Of a DNA stretch of 64,000 bases, positions 34,751 to 42,746 are shown in pieces. The position numbers were made by a program, and so were the translations under genes. The notes under the pieces were generated by a model. The model made no database searches and was not told where the DNA came from. It saw only the letters and a list, made by a program, of their open reading frames with translations. Source of the stretch: an uncultured Anaeromusa sp. Its GTDB lineage: Bacteria > Bacillota > Negativicutes > Anaeromusales > Anaeromusaceae. The first letter of the stretch is position 1. Every line of letters begins with the position of its first letter. Location: the NCBI RefSeq assembly GCF_963668665.1, contig NZ_OY764902.1, positions 1,305,501 to 1,369,500 on the forward strand, in the 5' to 3' direction.

Positions 34751-34842
34751 CAAAAATAACACTCCTAATACATTTCTATTTCCATAGTTTTTAGTTTTCT
34801 CCGCTCACTCCTCTCCATACTTGACTTCATAAATAATAAAGA

Positions 34843-34872
34843 AGAACCTGCCCTCTTACGCGGACAGGTTCT
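34843..34872. terminator. Second hairpin in the porin/nik leader
   Basis: AGAACCTG pairs with CAGGTTCT around a 14-base loop. On the minus strand it is followed by TCTTTATTATTT, so it could be a weak second terminator downstream of the riboswitch platform. Confidence 0.45.
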
Positions 34873-34890
34873 GCAAAAAAACGTCACTTA

Positions 34891-34918
34891 TAAAAATTCC
34901 CGGCTCAAAGGCCGGGAA
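34891..34918 (-). terminator. Riboswitch terminator before the porin/nik operon
   Basis: On the minus strand TTCCCGGC-CTTTGA-GCCGGGAA is followed by TTTTTA. It lies just after the cobalamin aptamer, like the one at 24883-24904. Confidence 0.83.
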
Positions 34919-34942
34919 GAAGTGCTATTTCACAAATCTCCT

Positions 34943-35130
34943 CCCCATCGCTCGTGGGTTTAAACGGTGATCGACAGATAGGCAGTTCTCCTGGCTCTAG
35001 ATCATCGCGCCTCCAAGCCTTCCCAGAGTATTCTCCAGTGGCATCTTTTGGATTTGCTCCCTAATACAGTGGCGGGACCGCGCCGGCATGACACCGGACT
35101 TCCCTATTAAGCCCTTACGGGCACCTATCC
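34943..35130 (-). ncRNA. Cobalamin riboswitch upstream of the porin-nikABCDE operon
   Basis: The minus strand shows GGGAAGTCCGGTGTCATGCC, GGTCCCGCCACTGTA, GCCACTGGAG, GGGAAGGC and the B12 box AGCCAGGAGAACTGCC (34996 to 34981), then GAGGAGATTTGTG and a terminator. The layout and many segments match the btu riboswitch at 24963-25165. It should repress the operon when cobalamin is abundant. Confidence 0.92.
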
Positions 35131-35241
35131 CATTTCTTATGAAATTGTCTTATTTAGTGTATGGGATGCTTGACGTTTTGTCAACCGCGCAACATAAAAC
35201 AACCGATTCTTTTTATTTTATGACAATATTTTTTTGCATTT

Positions 35242-36435
35242 TTATTTCTGTAGATGCTGCTGCCGCCACGCCAGCCAAAGCGCTCCTGTCAAAAGGAACC
35301 CAGTTATTCCAATCACGCCCGCCCAGCCGGCGCTGGCCAGAAAAACACCGCTCCCCGTACCTATCACGCTGGCGCCAGCATAGTAAAAGAGCAAATACAA
35401 CGAGGCCGCCTGCGCCTTATCGCCGCGGCACAAGCGCCCCACCCAGCCGCTGGCCGTCGCATGGGTGGTAAAAAAGCCGCACGTAAACAAGCCCATCCCG
35501 CCGAGTTTAAATAGTAGCGGAGTCCCCAGCGAAAACAGCGCCCCCCCCAGCATCATCAATAAGCCTGCCACCAGCACCGGACCCGGACCGCGCCTGTCTA
35601 CCTGACCGCCGGATACCATGGAGCTCACCGTCCCCAGCAAATATAACAGAAATACCGCTCCCACTTGACTCTGACTAAAAGAATACGGCGCCGCCAACAA
35701 TATATAGCCGATATAGTTGTACAAAGCTACAAACGAGCCTAGCGCTACAAAGCCAACAATATATAGAGGAAGAATGCCCGGCGTCTTTAGCAAAGAGGGC
35801 AGCGCTGCCAACAGACCGGCCTGCTTTGCTGCGGTACTGCGGCGGCTTTGCGCCTTCGGCAGCAGCCAAAAGAAGCAAATCGCCAAAAGCAGACAGAATC
35901 CGCCCATCACCAAAAGTGCCGTCCGCCAAGACATAAAGTCCGAGAGAAGGCTTACCAAAAGACGTCCGCCCAAACCGCCAATAGACGTACCGGCAATATA
36001 GATGCCCATAGCCAGCCCCACGCCGGACGGCTCAAACTCTTCATTGACATACGCCATAGCCGCAGCGGGAAACGCCGCCATCAACATGCCTTGTAAAGCC
36101 CGACAGACTAAGAGCAGCTCAAAGTTTGGGCTGCAGCCGGATGCAATCGCCAGCAGCGACGCACCCAACATAGCCGACAACATGGTTGGTTTGCGCTGCA
36201 GCCGGCTGAACACCGCCGCCAGGGGTAAAAGAGCCAGCGCCATAGCGCCGGTCGTCAGGGACACAGACAAACTAGCCACCGAAGGCGATAACGAAAAATC
36301 CGCCGTCAACGCCGGTAAAAGCGGCTGCGTTACATACAAAAGAGCAAACTCCACAAAGCTGCCCATAAACAGCGCTGCTAAGGCACGCCAATAGTTACGG
36401 TTCCCTCGTTCCAAACCCACAATCTCCGCCTCCAA
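35242..36435 (-). CDS. MFS transporter (YnfM-like)
   Basis: The 397-aa protein has twelve membrane segments, with ALYVTQPLLPALTADFSLSP-like start, LVCRALQGMLMAAFPAAAMAYVNEEF and a later VFLLYLLGTVSSMVSGGQVDRRG. This pattern fits the YnfM/arabinose-efflux-like group of exporters. It starts at TTG 36435 behind AAAGGA. It is divergent from a LysR gene, and the two share a palindrome (36482-36511), a common regulator-exporter arrangement. Substrate unknown. Confidence 0.82.
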   Translation of the reverse strand: MEAEIVGLERGNRNYWRALAALFMGSFVEFALLYVTQPLLPALTADFSLSPSVASLSVSLTTGAMALALLPLAAVFSRLQRKPTMLSAMLGASLLAIASGCSPNFELLLVCRALQGMLMAAFPAAAMAYVNEEFEPSGVGLAMGIYIAGTSIGGLGGRLLVSLLSDFMSWRTALLVMGGFCLLLAICFFWLLPKAQSRRSTAAKQAGLLAALPSLLKTPGILPLYIVGFVALGSFVALYNYIGYILLAAPYSFSQSQVGAVFLLYLLGTVSSMVSGGQVDRRGPGPVLVAGLLMMLGGALFSLGTPLLFKLGGMGLFTCGFFTTHATASGWVGRLCRGDKAQAASLYLLFYYAGASVIGTGSGVFLASAGWAGVIGITGFLLTGALWLAWRQQHLQK

Positions 36436-36481
36436 AACACTTTCCTTTCTTTTATCTTACTCCTTACAATCCCCTGCGTCT

Positions 36482-36511
36482 AATGCATCATTTTTATTGT
36501 TTTGATGCATT
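36482..36511. promoter_or_regulatory. Inverted repeat between MFS and LysR genes
   Basis: AATGCATCA (36482-36490) is mirrored by TGATGCATT (36503-36511), 12 bases apart. It is a candidate operator for the divergent LysR protein. Confidence 0.5.
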
Positions 36512-36571
36512 TTAGTTATGTATTTCTGGAAAAGGGCTCAAAAAAGCAGTATGCTGAGGGTAGAAGGAACA

Positions 36572-36664
36572 AATTTTAAACAGAAGTAGAGTGAGTAAAG
36601 GGAGGGCACGATAGAGAGTTCCCTCCTGCGCACCCTCCCTTTACTCCGATTCTCTTGTTCACCG
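36572..36664. repeat. Facing family A modules
   Basis: AACAGAAGTAGAGTGAGTAA AGGGAGGGCACGA in plus orientation is followed by a minus-orientation copy ending GATTCTCTTGTTCACC. The opposed purine and pyrimidine runs could pair in a transcript. They lie just upstream of the LysR start. Confidence 0.65.
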
Positions 36665-36697
36665 TTATTATATTTATGTTTAGAAAGGACGATAACC

Positions 36698-37594
36698 TTG
36701 GACTTACAACAGCTTTATGCGTTTCGCACCATTGCCGCTTTGGGCCACATGACCCAGGCCGCCAGCCAGTTGGCGCTTTCCCAGCCAGCCTTGAGCCGTT
36801 CTCTGTCCCGTTTGGAGGAAGAACTAGGGTTTCCGCTTTTCCACCGCTGTCATAAACGCCTGGAGCTGACGCGCAGCGGACGTATTTTTCTAGAACATCT
36901 GGATCAAGGCCTGCAAAGCATTGAAGCCGGACGGCAACAAGCGCTAGACCTCATTCATCCGGAACGCGGCAGCGTCAGTCTTTCTTTTTTGCATTCTCAA
37001 GGCACGCATCTGGTACCGGAGCTGCTACAGCAGTTTCGCCGCCTGCATCCACAGGTGCATTTCCGGCTCTACCAAAACAGCACCGCCGCTCTTTTGGAAC
37101 AGCTCCATAGCGGCGGCACGGATTTATGCCTTTGCTCCTTCGCTGCGCCGCCACCTTATCTAGCCTGGCGCCCGCTTTTTGAGGAAGACATCTTTGTCGC
37201 CGTTCACCGTGAGCATCCCTTGGCGCAGCAGGAAAGCTTATCCTTACAGGACATTGCCTCAGAACCCCTGATTACCTTCAAGCCCAACTACGGCCTGCGC
37301 CTGTTAGCGGATCGCTTGCTGCAGCAAGCTGGCGTTCAGCCGGAAATCACCTTTGAAGGCGAAGAAATCATGACCGTCGCCGGCCTGGTAGAAGCCCGCC
37401 TGGGCGTTGCTCTCATCCCCCATTTAGCAGGCCTGGAGCACCTGCATTTGGCATTTCTACCTGTCAAAGACACTCCCTGCCGCCGCACCATCGGCCTCGC
37501 GTGGCACAAAGAACGCTATCTATCCCCGGCGGCGCTGAAGTTCCGAGACTTCGTGCTGGAACAGCAGGGAAGAAGAACGAAGCATAAAGATTGA
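36698..37594 (+). CDS. LysR-family transcriptional regulator
   Basis: The 298-aa protein has an N-terminal winged helix-turn-helix (LQQLYAFRTIAALGHMTQAASQLALSQPALSRSLSRLEEELG) and a C-terminal effector-binding domain with two lobes. It starts at TTG 36698 behind AAAGGA. The stop codon TGA is the first part of a family A repeat. It probably controls the divergent MFS gene. Confidence 0.87.
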   Translation: MDLQQLYAFRTIAALGHMTQAASQLALSQPALSRSLSRLEEELGFPLFHRCHKRLELTRSGRIFLEHLDQGLQSIEAGRQQALDLIHPERGSVSLSFLHSQGTHLVPELLQQFRRLHPQVHFRLYQNSTAALLEQLHSGGTDLCLCSFAAPPPYLAWRPLFEEDIFVAVHREHPLAQQESLSLQDIASEPLITFKPNYGLRLLADRLLQQAGVQPEITFEGEEIMTVAGLVEARLGVALIPHLAGLEHLHLAFLPVKDTPCRRTIGLAWHKERYLSPAALKFRDFVLEQQGRRTKHKD

Positions 37595-37765
37595 ACAAGA
37601 GTCGCGGCGACGGCACGTGATGTGCCTAGGGTCGGCGCGACAGTGCTGGATGCACTTAGTGTCCCGAGTGCCATGGAAGGCACAAACGAGGGACCGCCAT
37701 GGAAGGCATTGCAACCGACGTCTACTGCTTAGAGGGAGGGCTCGAATGAGGGTTTCGAGATTTTT
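37592..37765 (+). repeat. Family A-B-A composite repeat
   Basis: TGAACAAGAGTCGCGGCGAC opens the block. Two B units follow: GGCAC-GTGAT-GTGCC and AGTGC-TGGAT-GCACT hairpins, with a stem GTCCC...GGGAC holding TGCC-ATGGAA-GGCA, then CGCCATGGAAGGCATTGCAACCGACG. It closes with AGAGGGAGGGCTCGAATGAG. It begins on the LysR stop codon. Confidence 0.75.
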
Positions 37766-37774
37766 GGTTCAAGG

Positions 37775-39653
37775 TCGAGTAGAAGCGCGCCTCGCGGCAC
37801 GCCCCCCTCACAGAACCGGACTTGCCCTATTAAGGCATCCGGCTCTTCATAACAGCATTTACCGGTAATTAGCCATAGATATTCACATAAATTCTTGCTC
37901 TTGCAAGCGGAAACCGCTCTTCAAGTTTTGCAAACCCTTCCCAGGTCAGGCTTTTCTTCTGACTCCTGCGATTAAGAACTTCAACCAACTTACGCCGTAC
38001 GCGATATCCATACGCATTAATACCACTGCTATTGTCAGTAATCCCATAGTAGCGGTAGTGACCGATCAGTTTGGCGTTCACTTTCTTAACTAAGTCTCCG
38101 ATTTCCATGTGCATGTTCTTAAAGAGCCATTGCGCGATGTCTTTTAGCTTCGCTTTGAATTTCTTCCTGCTGGTTTTCCTCTTGACGCGAAATATGCCAT
38201 TCTTGCTTTTGCCACAGTAGTGCGTGAACCCGAGAAAGTCAAATGTTTCCGGTTTTCCATCATTGCGTCTGATTCGTCGCTCTTCGGCGAAACGCCCAAA
38301 TTCCATTATCTTTGTCTTATCTTGGGCTATTTCCAAGTTGAATTTTCTCAGTCGCTCTATCATCTTCCCGTAGAAAGCTTCTGCATCGTCTTGGTACTGA
38401 AAGAAACATACGAAATCATCGGCATATCTTATCAGGTATGCCTCTCCTCTGCTTTCTCGCTTTACTTTCACCATAAACCATAAGTCTAGCACATAGTGCA
38501 GATAGACATTGGCTAGTGTTGGGGAGATAATTCCTCCCTGCGGCGTTCCAGTATCGGTTTCATAGACTTCGCCCTCTTGCATGACTCCAGCTTTCAAAAA
38601 TCGCTGTATCAGCTTCAGTAGATTCGGGTCTTGAATTCGTTCTTGCAGGAACTTCACCATCCACCCATGGTCTACGTTATCAAAGAAGCCTTTAATGTCC
38701 GCATCTACAACAAAATTGACTTTCTTGGTTTCGATGATTTTAGTGACTTTCTTCAGCGCATCATGACAGCTTCTTCCCGGTCTAAATCCATACGAGCAAT
38801 CCAGAAATTCCACTTCATAGATTACAGTCAAGATTTCATTGAGTACTTTCTGTACTATTTTATCTTCGTAGGCTGGTAATCCTAACGGTCTTTTCTTACC
38901 GTCACCTTTCGGAATATATACTCTCTTTACAGGTTGAGGCTTATACGCCTGCCGCTTCATTTTCTCTAGAAGATTATCGATGTTTTCCTGTAGTTTATCA
39001 TCGTATTCCTCTTTTGTTACGGCGTCAATCCCGGTTGCTCTATCTGCTGCTAATGCGCTATGGGCGGCTTTCAGACTCTTCTCGTCAAGAGCATGTATTA
39101 GTGTTTGCAGTTTCATTCTTGGTCTTCGTTTGGCTAAATCGGCTATCCTTGTCAGTTTTGTTTCCAATGTTTCTCTCCGCCTCCAGTGCAGCATTGTTTC
39201 CCTTTTCAAGGGCACTGTTATGTTACGCCCTTCCCTCTACAGGCATTACCCTGCTTCCTCAGTACTATGGCGTAATCCGACTCCCCGCCGTCTATTTGGC
39301 TTCCTCGTCATCAACTTGTTGGCCATACTCTCTTTTGAGGGCGGCAGGGTCTCCCAAGTTCACACGGAGTAACGTTGTGTAGCATGCCAAGACCTACGAT
39401 CCCGGGGCGCCAAGCTTAGCTCGCCTTTATCGCTAAACCCAGTATTGTCTTCTGCTCGTCCCATGCATCGACCATTCCCAAGAGGGATTTCGGGATTCCA
39501 CATCTTCAGCTTACGCTTTCGGCCTACTACCTTTCCTACCTACGCTTAGACCTGGCGTTACCGCTTCAGTCCCAAGGCTGGATACCGGGTGGCTGGCTAG
39601 ACCTTCCCGGGCAGGAGTTCCACCCGCTATACTCCGTGCGCTTCTTGGCGCAC
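37775..39653 (-). mobile_element. Group II intron (class C-like)
   Basis: On the minus strand the 5' end reads GTGCGCC at 39653, followed by structured sequence before the intron-encoded protein. After the protein stop a domain V hairpin (GAGCCGGATGCCTTAATAGG, then GCAAGTCCGGTTCTGTG) lies at about 37812-37840, and a domain VI-like hairpin with CTACTCG near 37780. The 3' boundary is approximate. The intron sits directly after a hairpin (39657-39710), the site preference of group IIC introns. Confidence 0.8.
37869..39215 (-). CDS. ltrA: Group II intron reverse transcriptase/maturase
   Basis: The 448-aa protein has an RT domain with IPKGDGKKRPLGLPAYEDKI, YGFRPGRSCHDAL, DADIKGFFDNVDH, TGTPQGGIISPTLANVYLH and the catalytic IRYADDFV, then a maturase (X) region around GHYRYYGITDNS. 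No HNH endonuclease domain follows, as in IIC and other endonuclease-lacking classes. It would splice the intron and reverse-transcribe it at new sites. Starts at GTG 39215; an ATG seven codons on (AAGGG upstream) is an alternative. It seems intact. Confidence 0.92.
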   Translation of the reverse strand: MPLKRETMLHWRRRETLETKLTRIADLAKRRPRMKLQTLIHALDEKSLKAAHSALAADRATGIDAVTKEEYDDKLQENIDNLLEKMKRQAYKPQPVKRVYIPKGDGKKRPLGLPAYEDKIVQKVLNEILTVIYEVEFLDCSYGFRPGRSCHDALKKVTKIIETKKVNFVVDADIKGFFDNVDHGWMVKFLQERIQDPNLLKLIQRFLKAGVMQEGEVYETDTGTPQGGIISPTLANVYLHYVLDLWFMVKVKRESRGEAYLIRYADDFVCFFQYQDDAEAFYGKMIERLRKFNLEIAQDKTKIMEFGRFAEERRIRRNDGKPETFDFLGFTHYCGKSKNGIFRVKRKTSRKKFKAKLKDIAQWLFKNMHMEIGDLVKKVNAKLIGHYRYYGITDNSSGINAYGYRVRRKLVEVLNRRSQKKSLTWEGFAKLEERFPLARARIYVNIYG

Positions 39654-39656
39654 GGG

Positions 39657-39713
39657 ACGGTTCTCCTGAGTCATTTTCTTGCCATTTTGGTTCAAGAGAA
39701 CCGTCCCCCTGAA
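39657..39713. repeat. Hairpin at the intron insertion site
   Basis: GGGACGGTTCTC (about 39655-39666) is mirrored by GAGAACCGTCCC (about 39701-39712). Stems of the GGGACGGTTCT type are frequent dispersed repeats in anaerobic Firmicutes. Here the minus-strand copy directly precedes the intron 5' end. The region 39216-39656 is intron RNA. Confidence 0.65.
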
Positions 39714-39740
39714 CCAAAGAAGAATACGTACCAAAATTAT

Positions 39741-39902
39741 AAGGAGCCACTGCTTTAATGAGCGCTCCGAAAAATCGCAGATTTTTTTGGTCAGACGCGA
39801 AAGAAAACGGAGGAATAGCGGCGCTATGCCGAGGCTTTCTAACAAAGTCTGACGAAAAAAAGATTGATTTATCGCGAGATGCACATAAAGCAGCGGCTCC
39901 TT
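39741..39902. repeat. Family C element, complete copy
   Basis: The left arm AAGGAGCCACTGCTTTA pairs with the right arm TAAAGCAGCGGCTCCTT with one mismatch. Between them are AGCGCTCCG, an AAATCGCAGATTTTTTTGG hairpin-like stretch, and the core GGAATAGCGGCGCTATGCC (39811-39829). The element ends just before the tauE-like stop codon. Confidence 0.8.
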
Positions 39903-39903
39903 A

Positions 39904-40668
39904 CTAGAAAGCGCCTGCTGTAAAGACTAAGCGTGCGCCCAATCCGAACAGGCAGAACGCCAGCAAAGACAAAATAGCCTTTGACTTCACCTTTAGGGAC
40001 ATTTTCGCCCCCAATTGCGCGCCCACTACCGCCCCAATGCCGATCATCAAGGCTTCCTTGATCAGAATGTTGTGCAGCAAGAAATGGGAAAACACACCGA
40101 CCATCGAGGAAATCGCCAGCACAAAATGCGAGGTCGCTGTCGCAATATGCGCCGGAAACGCCAGCAAATAGACCATGGCCGGCACATGGATAATGCCGCC
40201 GCCAATGCCTAGAATGCTGGATAAAAACCCTACGCACAAACTAAGAAGCACGCCGGCGGTACGATTGTAATTCTTAGGTACTTCAGTTCCCTTATTCGGC
40301 GCGCCTTTAGAATGATTGCGCCAAAACATCAGCGCCGCCATGACCATCAGCGTCGCGCCAAAGAATACTTTGAATTCCGCTTCCGGGATGTACTTTACCG
40401 CGTAGCTGCCGAAAAACGCCCCTGGCAGCGTAGCCAGAGCAAACCGAATACCGGCGTCATAGTATACCTTCTTTTGCCGCATATAAGCCACGGTACCGGA
40501 AATCGCATTAAAAAAAACCACTACCAACGACGTACCCACCGCCAAATTGGGCTCCCAATGAAATACCAAAATAAAAAGGGGCACCAAAATCAGACCGCCG
40601 CCAATGCCTACGAGCGTGCCGAATGCAGCCACCGCTACCCCTAAAATCAAATACCCTAGCAGTTCCAT
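39904..40668 (-). CDS. TauE/SafE-family membrane permease
   Basis: The 254-aa protein has eight or so hydrophobic segments and duplicated GIGGG motifs (GTLVGIGGGLILVPLFILV and SSILGIGGGIIHVPAMVYLL), the hallmark of TauE/SafE (DUF81) sulfite/sulfonate/organic anion exporters. Start at 40668 with GGAGG upstream. It diverges from a LysR gene that probably regulates it. Substrate is unproven. Confidence 0.87.
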   Translation of the reverse strand: MELLGYLILGVAVAAFGTLVGIGGGLILVPLFILVFHWEPNLAVGTSLVVVFFNAISGTVAYMRQKKVYYDAGIRFALATLPGAFFGSYAVKYIPEAEFKVFFGATLMVMAALMFWRNHSKGAPNKGTEVPKNYNRTAGVLLSLCVGFLSSILGIGGGIIHVPAMVYLLAFPAHIATATSHFVLAISSMVGVFSHFLLHNILIKEALMIGIGAVVGAQLGAKMSLKVKSKAILSLLAFCLFGLGARLVFTAGAF

Positions 40669-40748
40669 CGTAATTCCTCCCGCTTTTTCTTCTATTTTGC
40701 AGTATACCGCAGCTTTTGATAGAATAAAAATATATATTTTTGATTCAT

Positions 40749-40767
40749 ATATAGTTTAAAACTATAT
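40749..40767. promoter_or_regulatory. LysR-type palindrome between TauE and LysR genes
   Basis: ATATAGTT-TAA-AACTATAT is a 19-bp inverted repeat containing a T-N11-A motif, placed between the divergent genes 11 bases upstream of the LysR start. Confidence 0.6.
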
Positions 40768-40777
40768 GGAGGTTTCT

Positions 40778-41659
40778 ATGGAACTGCGACAATTAGAGTA
40801 TTTTCAGCAAGTCTGTCGCCTGGGCAGCGTAAGCCGCGCCGCTGCGCAACTACACGTGGCTCAGCCTTCGGTCAGCATTTCTCTGCAAAAATTGGAGGAA
40901 GAGCTTGGGGTGCCTCTCTTTGACCGTAAGCAGCGGCGGCTTCGCCTCACCCAAGCCGGGGAGCGCATGCTGCAGCACGCCGAGACTATGCTGCGCTGCC
41001 GCAATAACGCCCAAGAAGAGATGAAGGACTACGAGGCGTCCCGTAAAGGCCGCATCCTATTAGGCATTACGCCGGTCATCGGCGCTTTCGTCTTTCCGTC
41101 TCTTTTCGCCGCTTTTCACGCGGCGCATCCGGATATCGAGCTGCAGTGCACGGAAACGGGCAGCCTAGCTACACGCCGCAAACTTCTCGAAGATGAACTT
41201 GACCTAGGACTGCTAATTATCTCTGACCCACCGCCTGGCCTGGCGCTGCGCCCCCTGGCACAAAGCGCCATCCATGTCTGCCTTTCCCCTGCGCACCCCC
41301 TGGCTTCCGCAACAACACTTTCTTTACCGCAGTTGGCCAAAGAACCCTTTCTGCTCTTTCAAGAAGATACCTATATGCGCCAGCTCATCTTGGAAGAATG
41401 CTCCCGCCACGGCTTTACACCGCAGATACGTTTCTCTTCGCGACAAATCGAAACCATTCTTAGCCTGGTGGAACAAAATGCAGGCGTCGGCTTTCTGCCC
41501 GCCGATATTACCCGCAAGCACCCCCGTATTGTCAGTCGTCCCTTGACGCCGCCTCTCTCTATCCAAGCCGGTTTCGCCTGGAACGAGGAGCGCTACCTGT
41601 CCCAAGCCTGCCATGTGCTGCTGGATTTCTGTGAAGAAAGAACGGCCAATAAAATTTAA
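40778..41659 (+). CDS. LysR-family transcriptional regulator
   Basis: The 293-aa protein has a winged helix (MELRQLEYFQQVCRLGSVSRAAAQLHVAQPSVSISLQKLEEELG) and a co-inducer domain starting near residue 90 (ILLGITPVIGAFVFPSLF). I chose the ATG at 40778, five bases after GGAGG; an ATG 12 bases earlier overlaps that ribosome site. The stop TAA opens a family A repeat. Its target is most likely the divergent TauE-type gene. Confidence 0.87.
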   Translation: MELRQLEYFQQVCRLGSVSRAAAQLHVAQPSVSISLQKLEEELGVPLFDRKQRRLRLTQAGERMLQHAETMLRCRNNAQEEMKDYEASRKGRILLGITPVIGAFVFPSLFAAFHAAHPDIELQCTETGSLATRRKLLEDELDLGLLIISDPPPGLALRPLAQSAIHVCLSPAHPLASATTLSLPQLAKEPFLLFQEDTYMRQLILEECSRHGFTPQIRFSSRQIETILSLVEQNAGVGFLPADITRKHPRIVSRPLTPPLSIQAGFAWNEERYLSQACHVLLDFCEERTANKI

Positions 41660-41795
41660 CAGGAGTAGAATGAGTAGAGGGAGGGTACGATGAAAACAGG
41701 AATTCGAACAAGAGAATCGGCGACGGTGCTGGATGCACCTAGATTCGGTTGTGCCAAGGAAGGCATAACAACCGACATCTTCTGAGGGTACGACG
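41655..41795 (+). repeat. Family A-B-A composite repeat
   Basis: TTAACAGGAGTAGAATGAGT and GGGAGGGTACGATG, then GAACAAGAGAATCGGCGAC. The B part follows: a GGTGC-TGGAT-GCACC hairpin, then TCGGTTGT-GCC-AAGGAA-GGC-AT-ACAACCGA. It begins on the LysR stop. Confidence 0.75.
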
Positions 41796-41842
41796 GAGAG
41801 CAAAAAAATACAGCGAAACTGAATCCCTCCGCCGCTGTGGCG

Positions 41843-41925
41843 GCACCCCCCTTTAACAAGGGAGGCAAAGTAAAAGTCCCCCTTGCTAAAGGGGGATGGC
41901 CCACAGGGCCAGGGGGATTTTTTAC
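41843..41925. repeat. CCCTTTAACAAGGG-type repeat
   Basis: CCCCCCTTTAACAAGGGAGG is followed by AAGTCCCCCTTGCTAAAGGG and GGCCCACAGGGCCAGGGGGA. These short stems resemble a dispersed repeat common in many bacterial genomes. Region 41660-42007 holds repeats and a terminator only. Confidence 0.6.
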
Positions 41926-41956
41926 AGTACTTTAATTTTCTAGGTATCCTAAATCA

Positions 41957-41997
41957 AAAACCAGGCAGCCGCCTAGTACGCGTTTGCCTGGTTTTTT
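41957..41997. terminator. Bidirectional terminator
   Basis: CCAGGCA (41961-41967) pairs with TGCCTGG (41985-41991), with A-run before and TTTTTT after. It serves the minus-strand Mop gene and possibly the LysR gene. Confidence 0.75.
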
Positions 41998-42007
41998 CTA
42001 ACTGCTT

Positions 42008-42211
42008 TTATTTCAAAATCATCATTTCCGTGGCTTTAACCAGAGCCGTCACTTCATCGCCGACTTTGAGTCCCAGATCATCTACGGAGTCGTTCGTAAC
42101 AACGGCCACCAGCTCTTCCCCTTTAAAATCCATGACCACTTTGGCCACCACGCCGCCGCGTACAATTTCCTTTACCGTAGCTCCTAGTTTATTTCTGCCG
42201 CTGATTTTCAT
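42008..42211 (-). CDS. Molybdopterin/molybdate-binding TOBE (Mop) protein
   Basis: The 67-aa protein (MKISGRNKLGATVKEIVRGGV, then LVAVVTNDSVDDLGLKVGDEVTALVKATEMMI) is a single Mop/TOBE domain. Such molbindins bind molybdate or tungstate as hexamers and buffer the anion in the cytosol. AGGAGG precedes the ATG at 42211. The frame extends upstream but without a ribosome site. Confidence 0.85.
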   Translation of the reverse strand: MKISGRNKLGATVKEIVRGGVVAKVVMDFKGEELVAVVTNDSVDDLGLKVGDEVTALVKATEMMILK

Positions 42212-42341
42212 AAAAATCGCCTCCTGCCTAAGATAAGCCTGACACTCATGCGCCTGCACGACTTCTTTGCACACCAAGCTTTCTTTGCAGAAATTCTCTT
42301 TGCATCGTCCATTTCCTGCGTCTAAAAACAACCACAATTGT

Positions 42342-42746
42342 TCATATTACCGACACTTCAATGCCGGCTTTTTTTAGTTCCTGCGCCCATACCCCGTCGC
42401 CTTCAACCAGATGACCGGAAAAAGTTCCGTCATAAATTCGCCCGCAGCCGCAGCTGGGCGAACGAGCTTTGAGGACCGCCTTGCGGCAGCCTGCGAGAAT
42501 GGCGATTTGCGTGGCAATCTCCGCGCCTTTTTGAAAGGACTGCGTCAAATCAATACCTTCCGCCGTTACTACGCAGCCCTCTTTGATTTCCGCCGCTTGC
42601 CGAGGCGCTGGCAGCCCGCCCAGCATCTCCGGGCAAAGAGGCAGCGCTTTCCCTTGGCGCACCGCCGCCACTATCTCCGGCGCTTCCTGGGCCGTTCCGT
42701 CATATCGGCAGGCTATGCCGGCTAAACAGGCGCTCACAACTTCCAT
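42342..42746 (-). CDS. DUF523 / TudS-like Fe-S protein
   Basis: The 134-aa protein shows the DUF523 pattern: SACLAGIACRYDG, LPLCPEMLGGLPAPR and KARSPSCGCGRIYDG. The three conserved Cys (about residues 7, 38 and 99) would hold a [4Fe-4S] cluster, as in thiouracil desulfidase TudS. It may remove sulfur from a thio-compound; the substrate is unknown. Its ATG overlaps the nitroreductase stop (TAATG), so the pair is coupled. Confidence 0.8.
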   Translation of the reverse strand: MEVVSACLAGIACRYDGTAQEAPEIVAAVRQGKALPLCPEMLGGLPAPRQAAEIKEGCVVTAEGIDLTQSFQKGAEIATQIAILAGCRKAVLKARSPSCGCGRIYDGTFSGHLVEGDGVWAQELKKAGIEVSVI

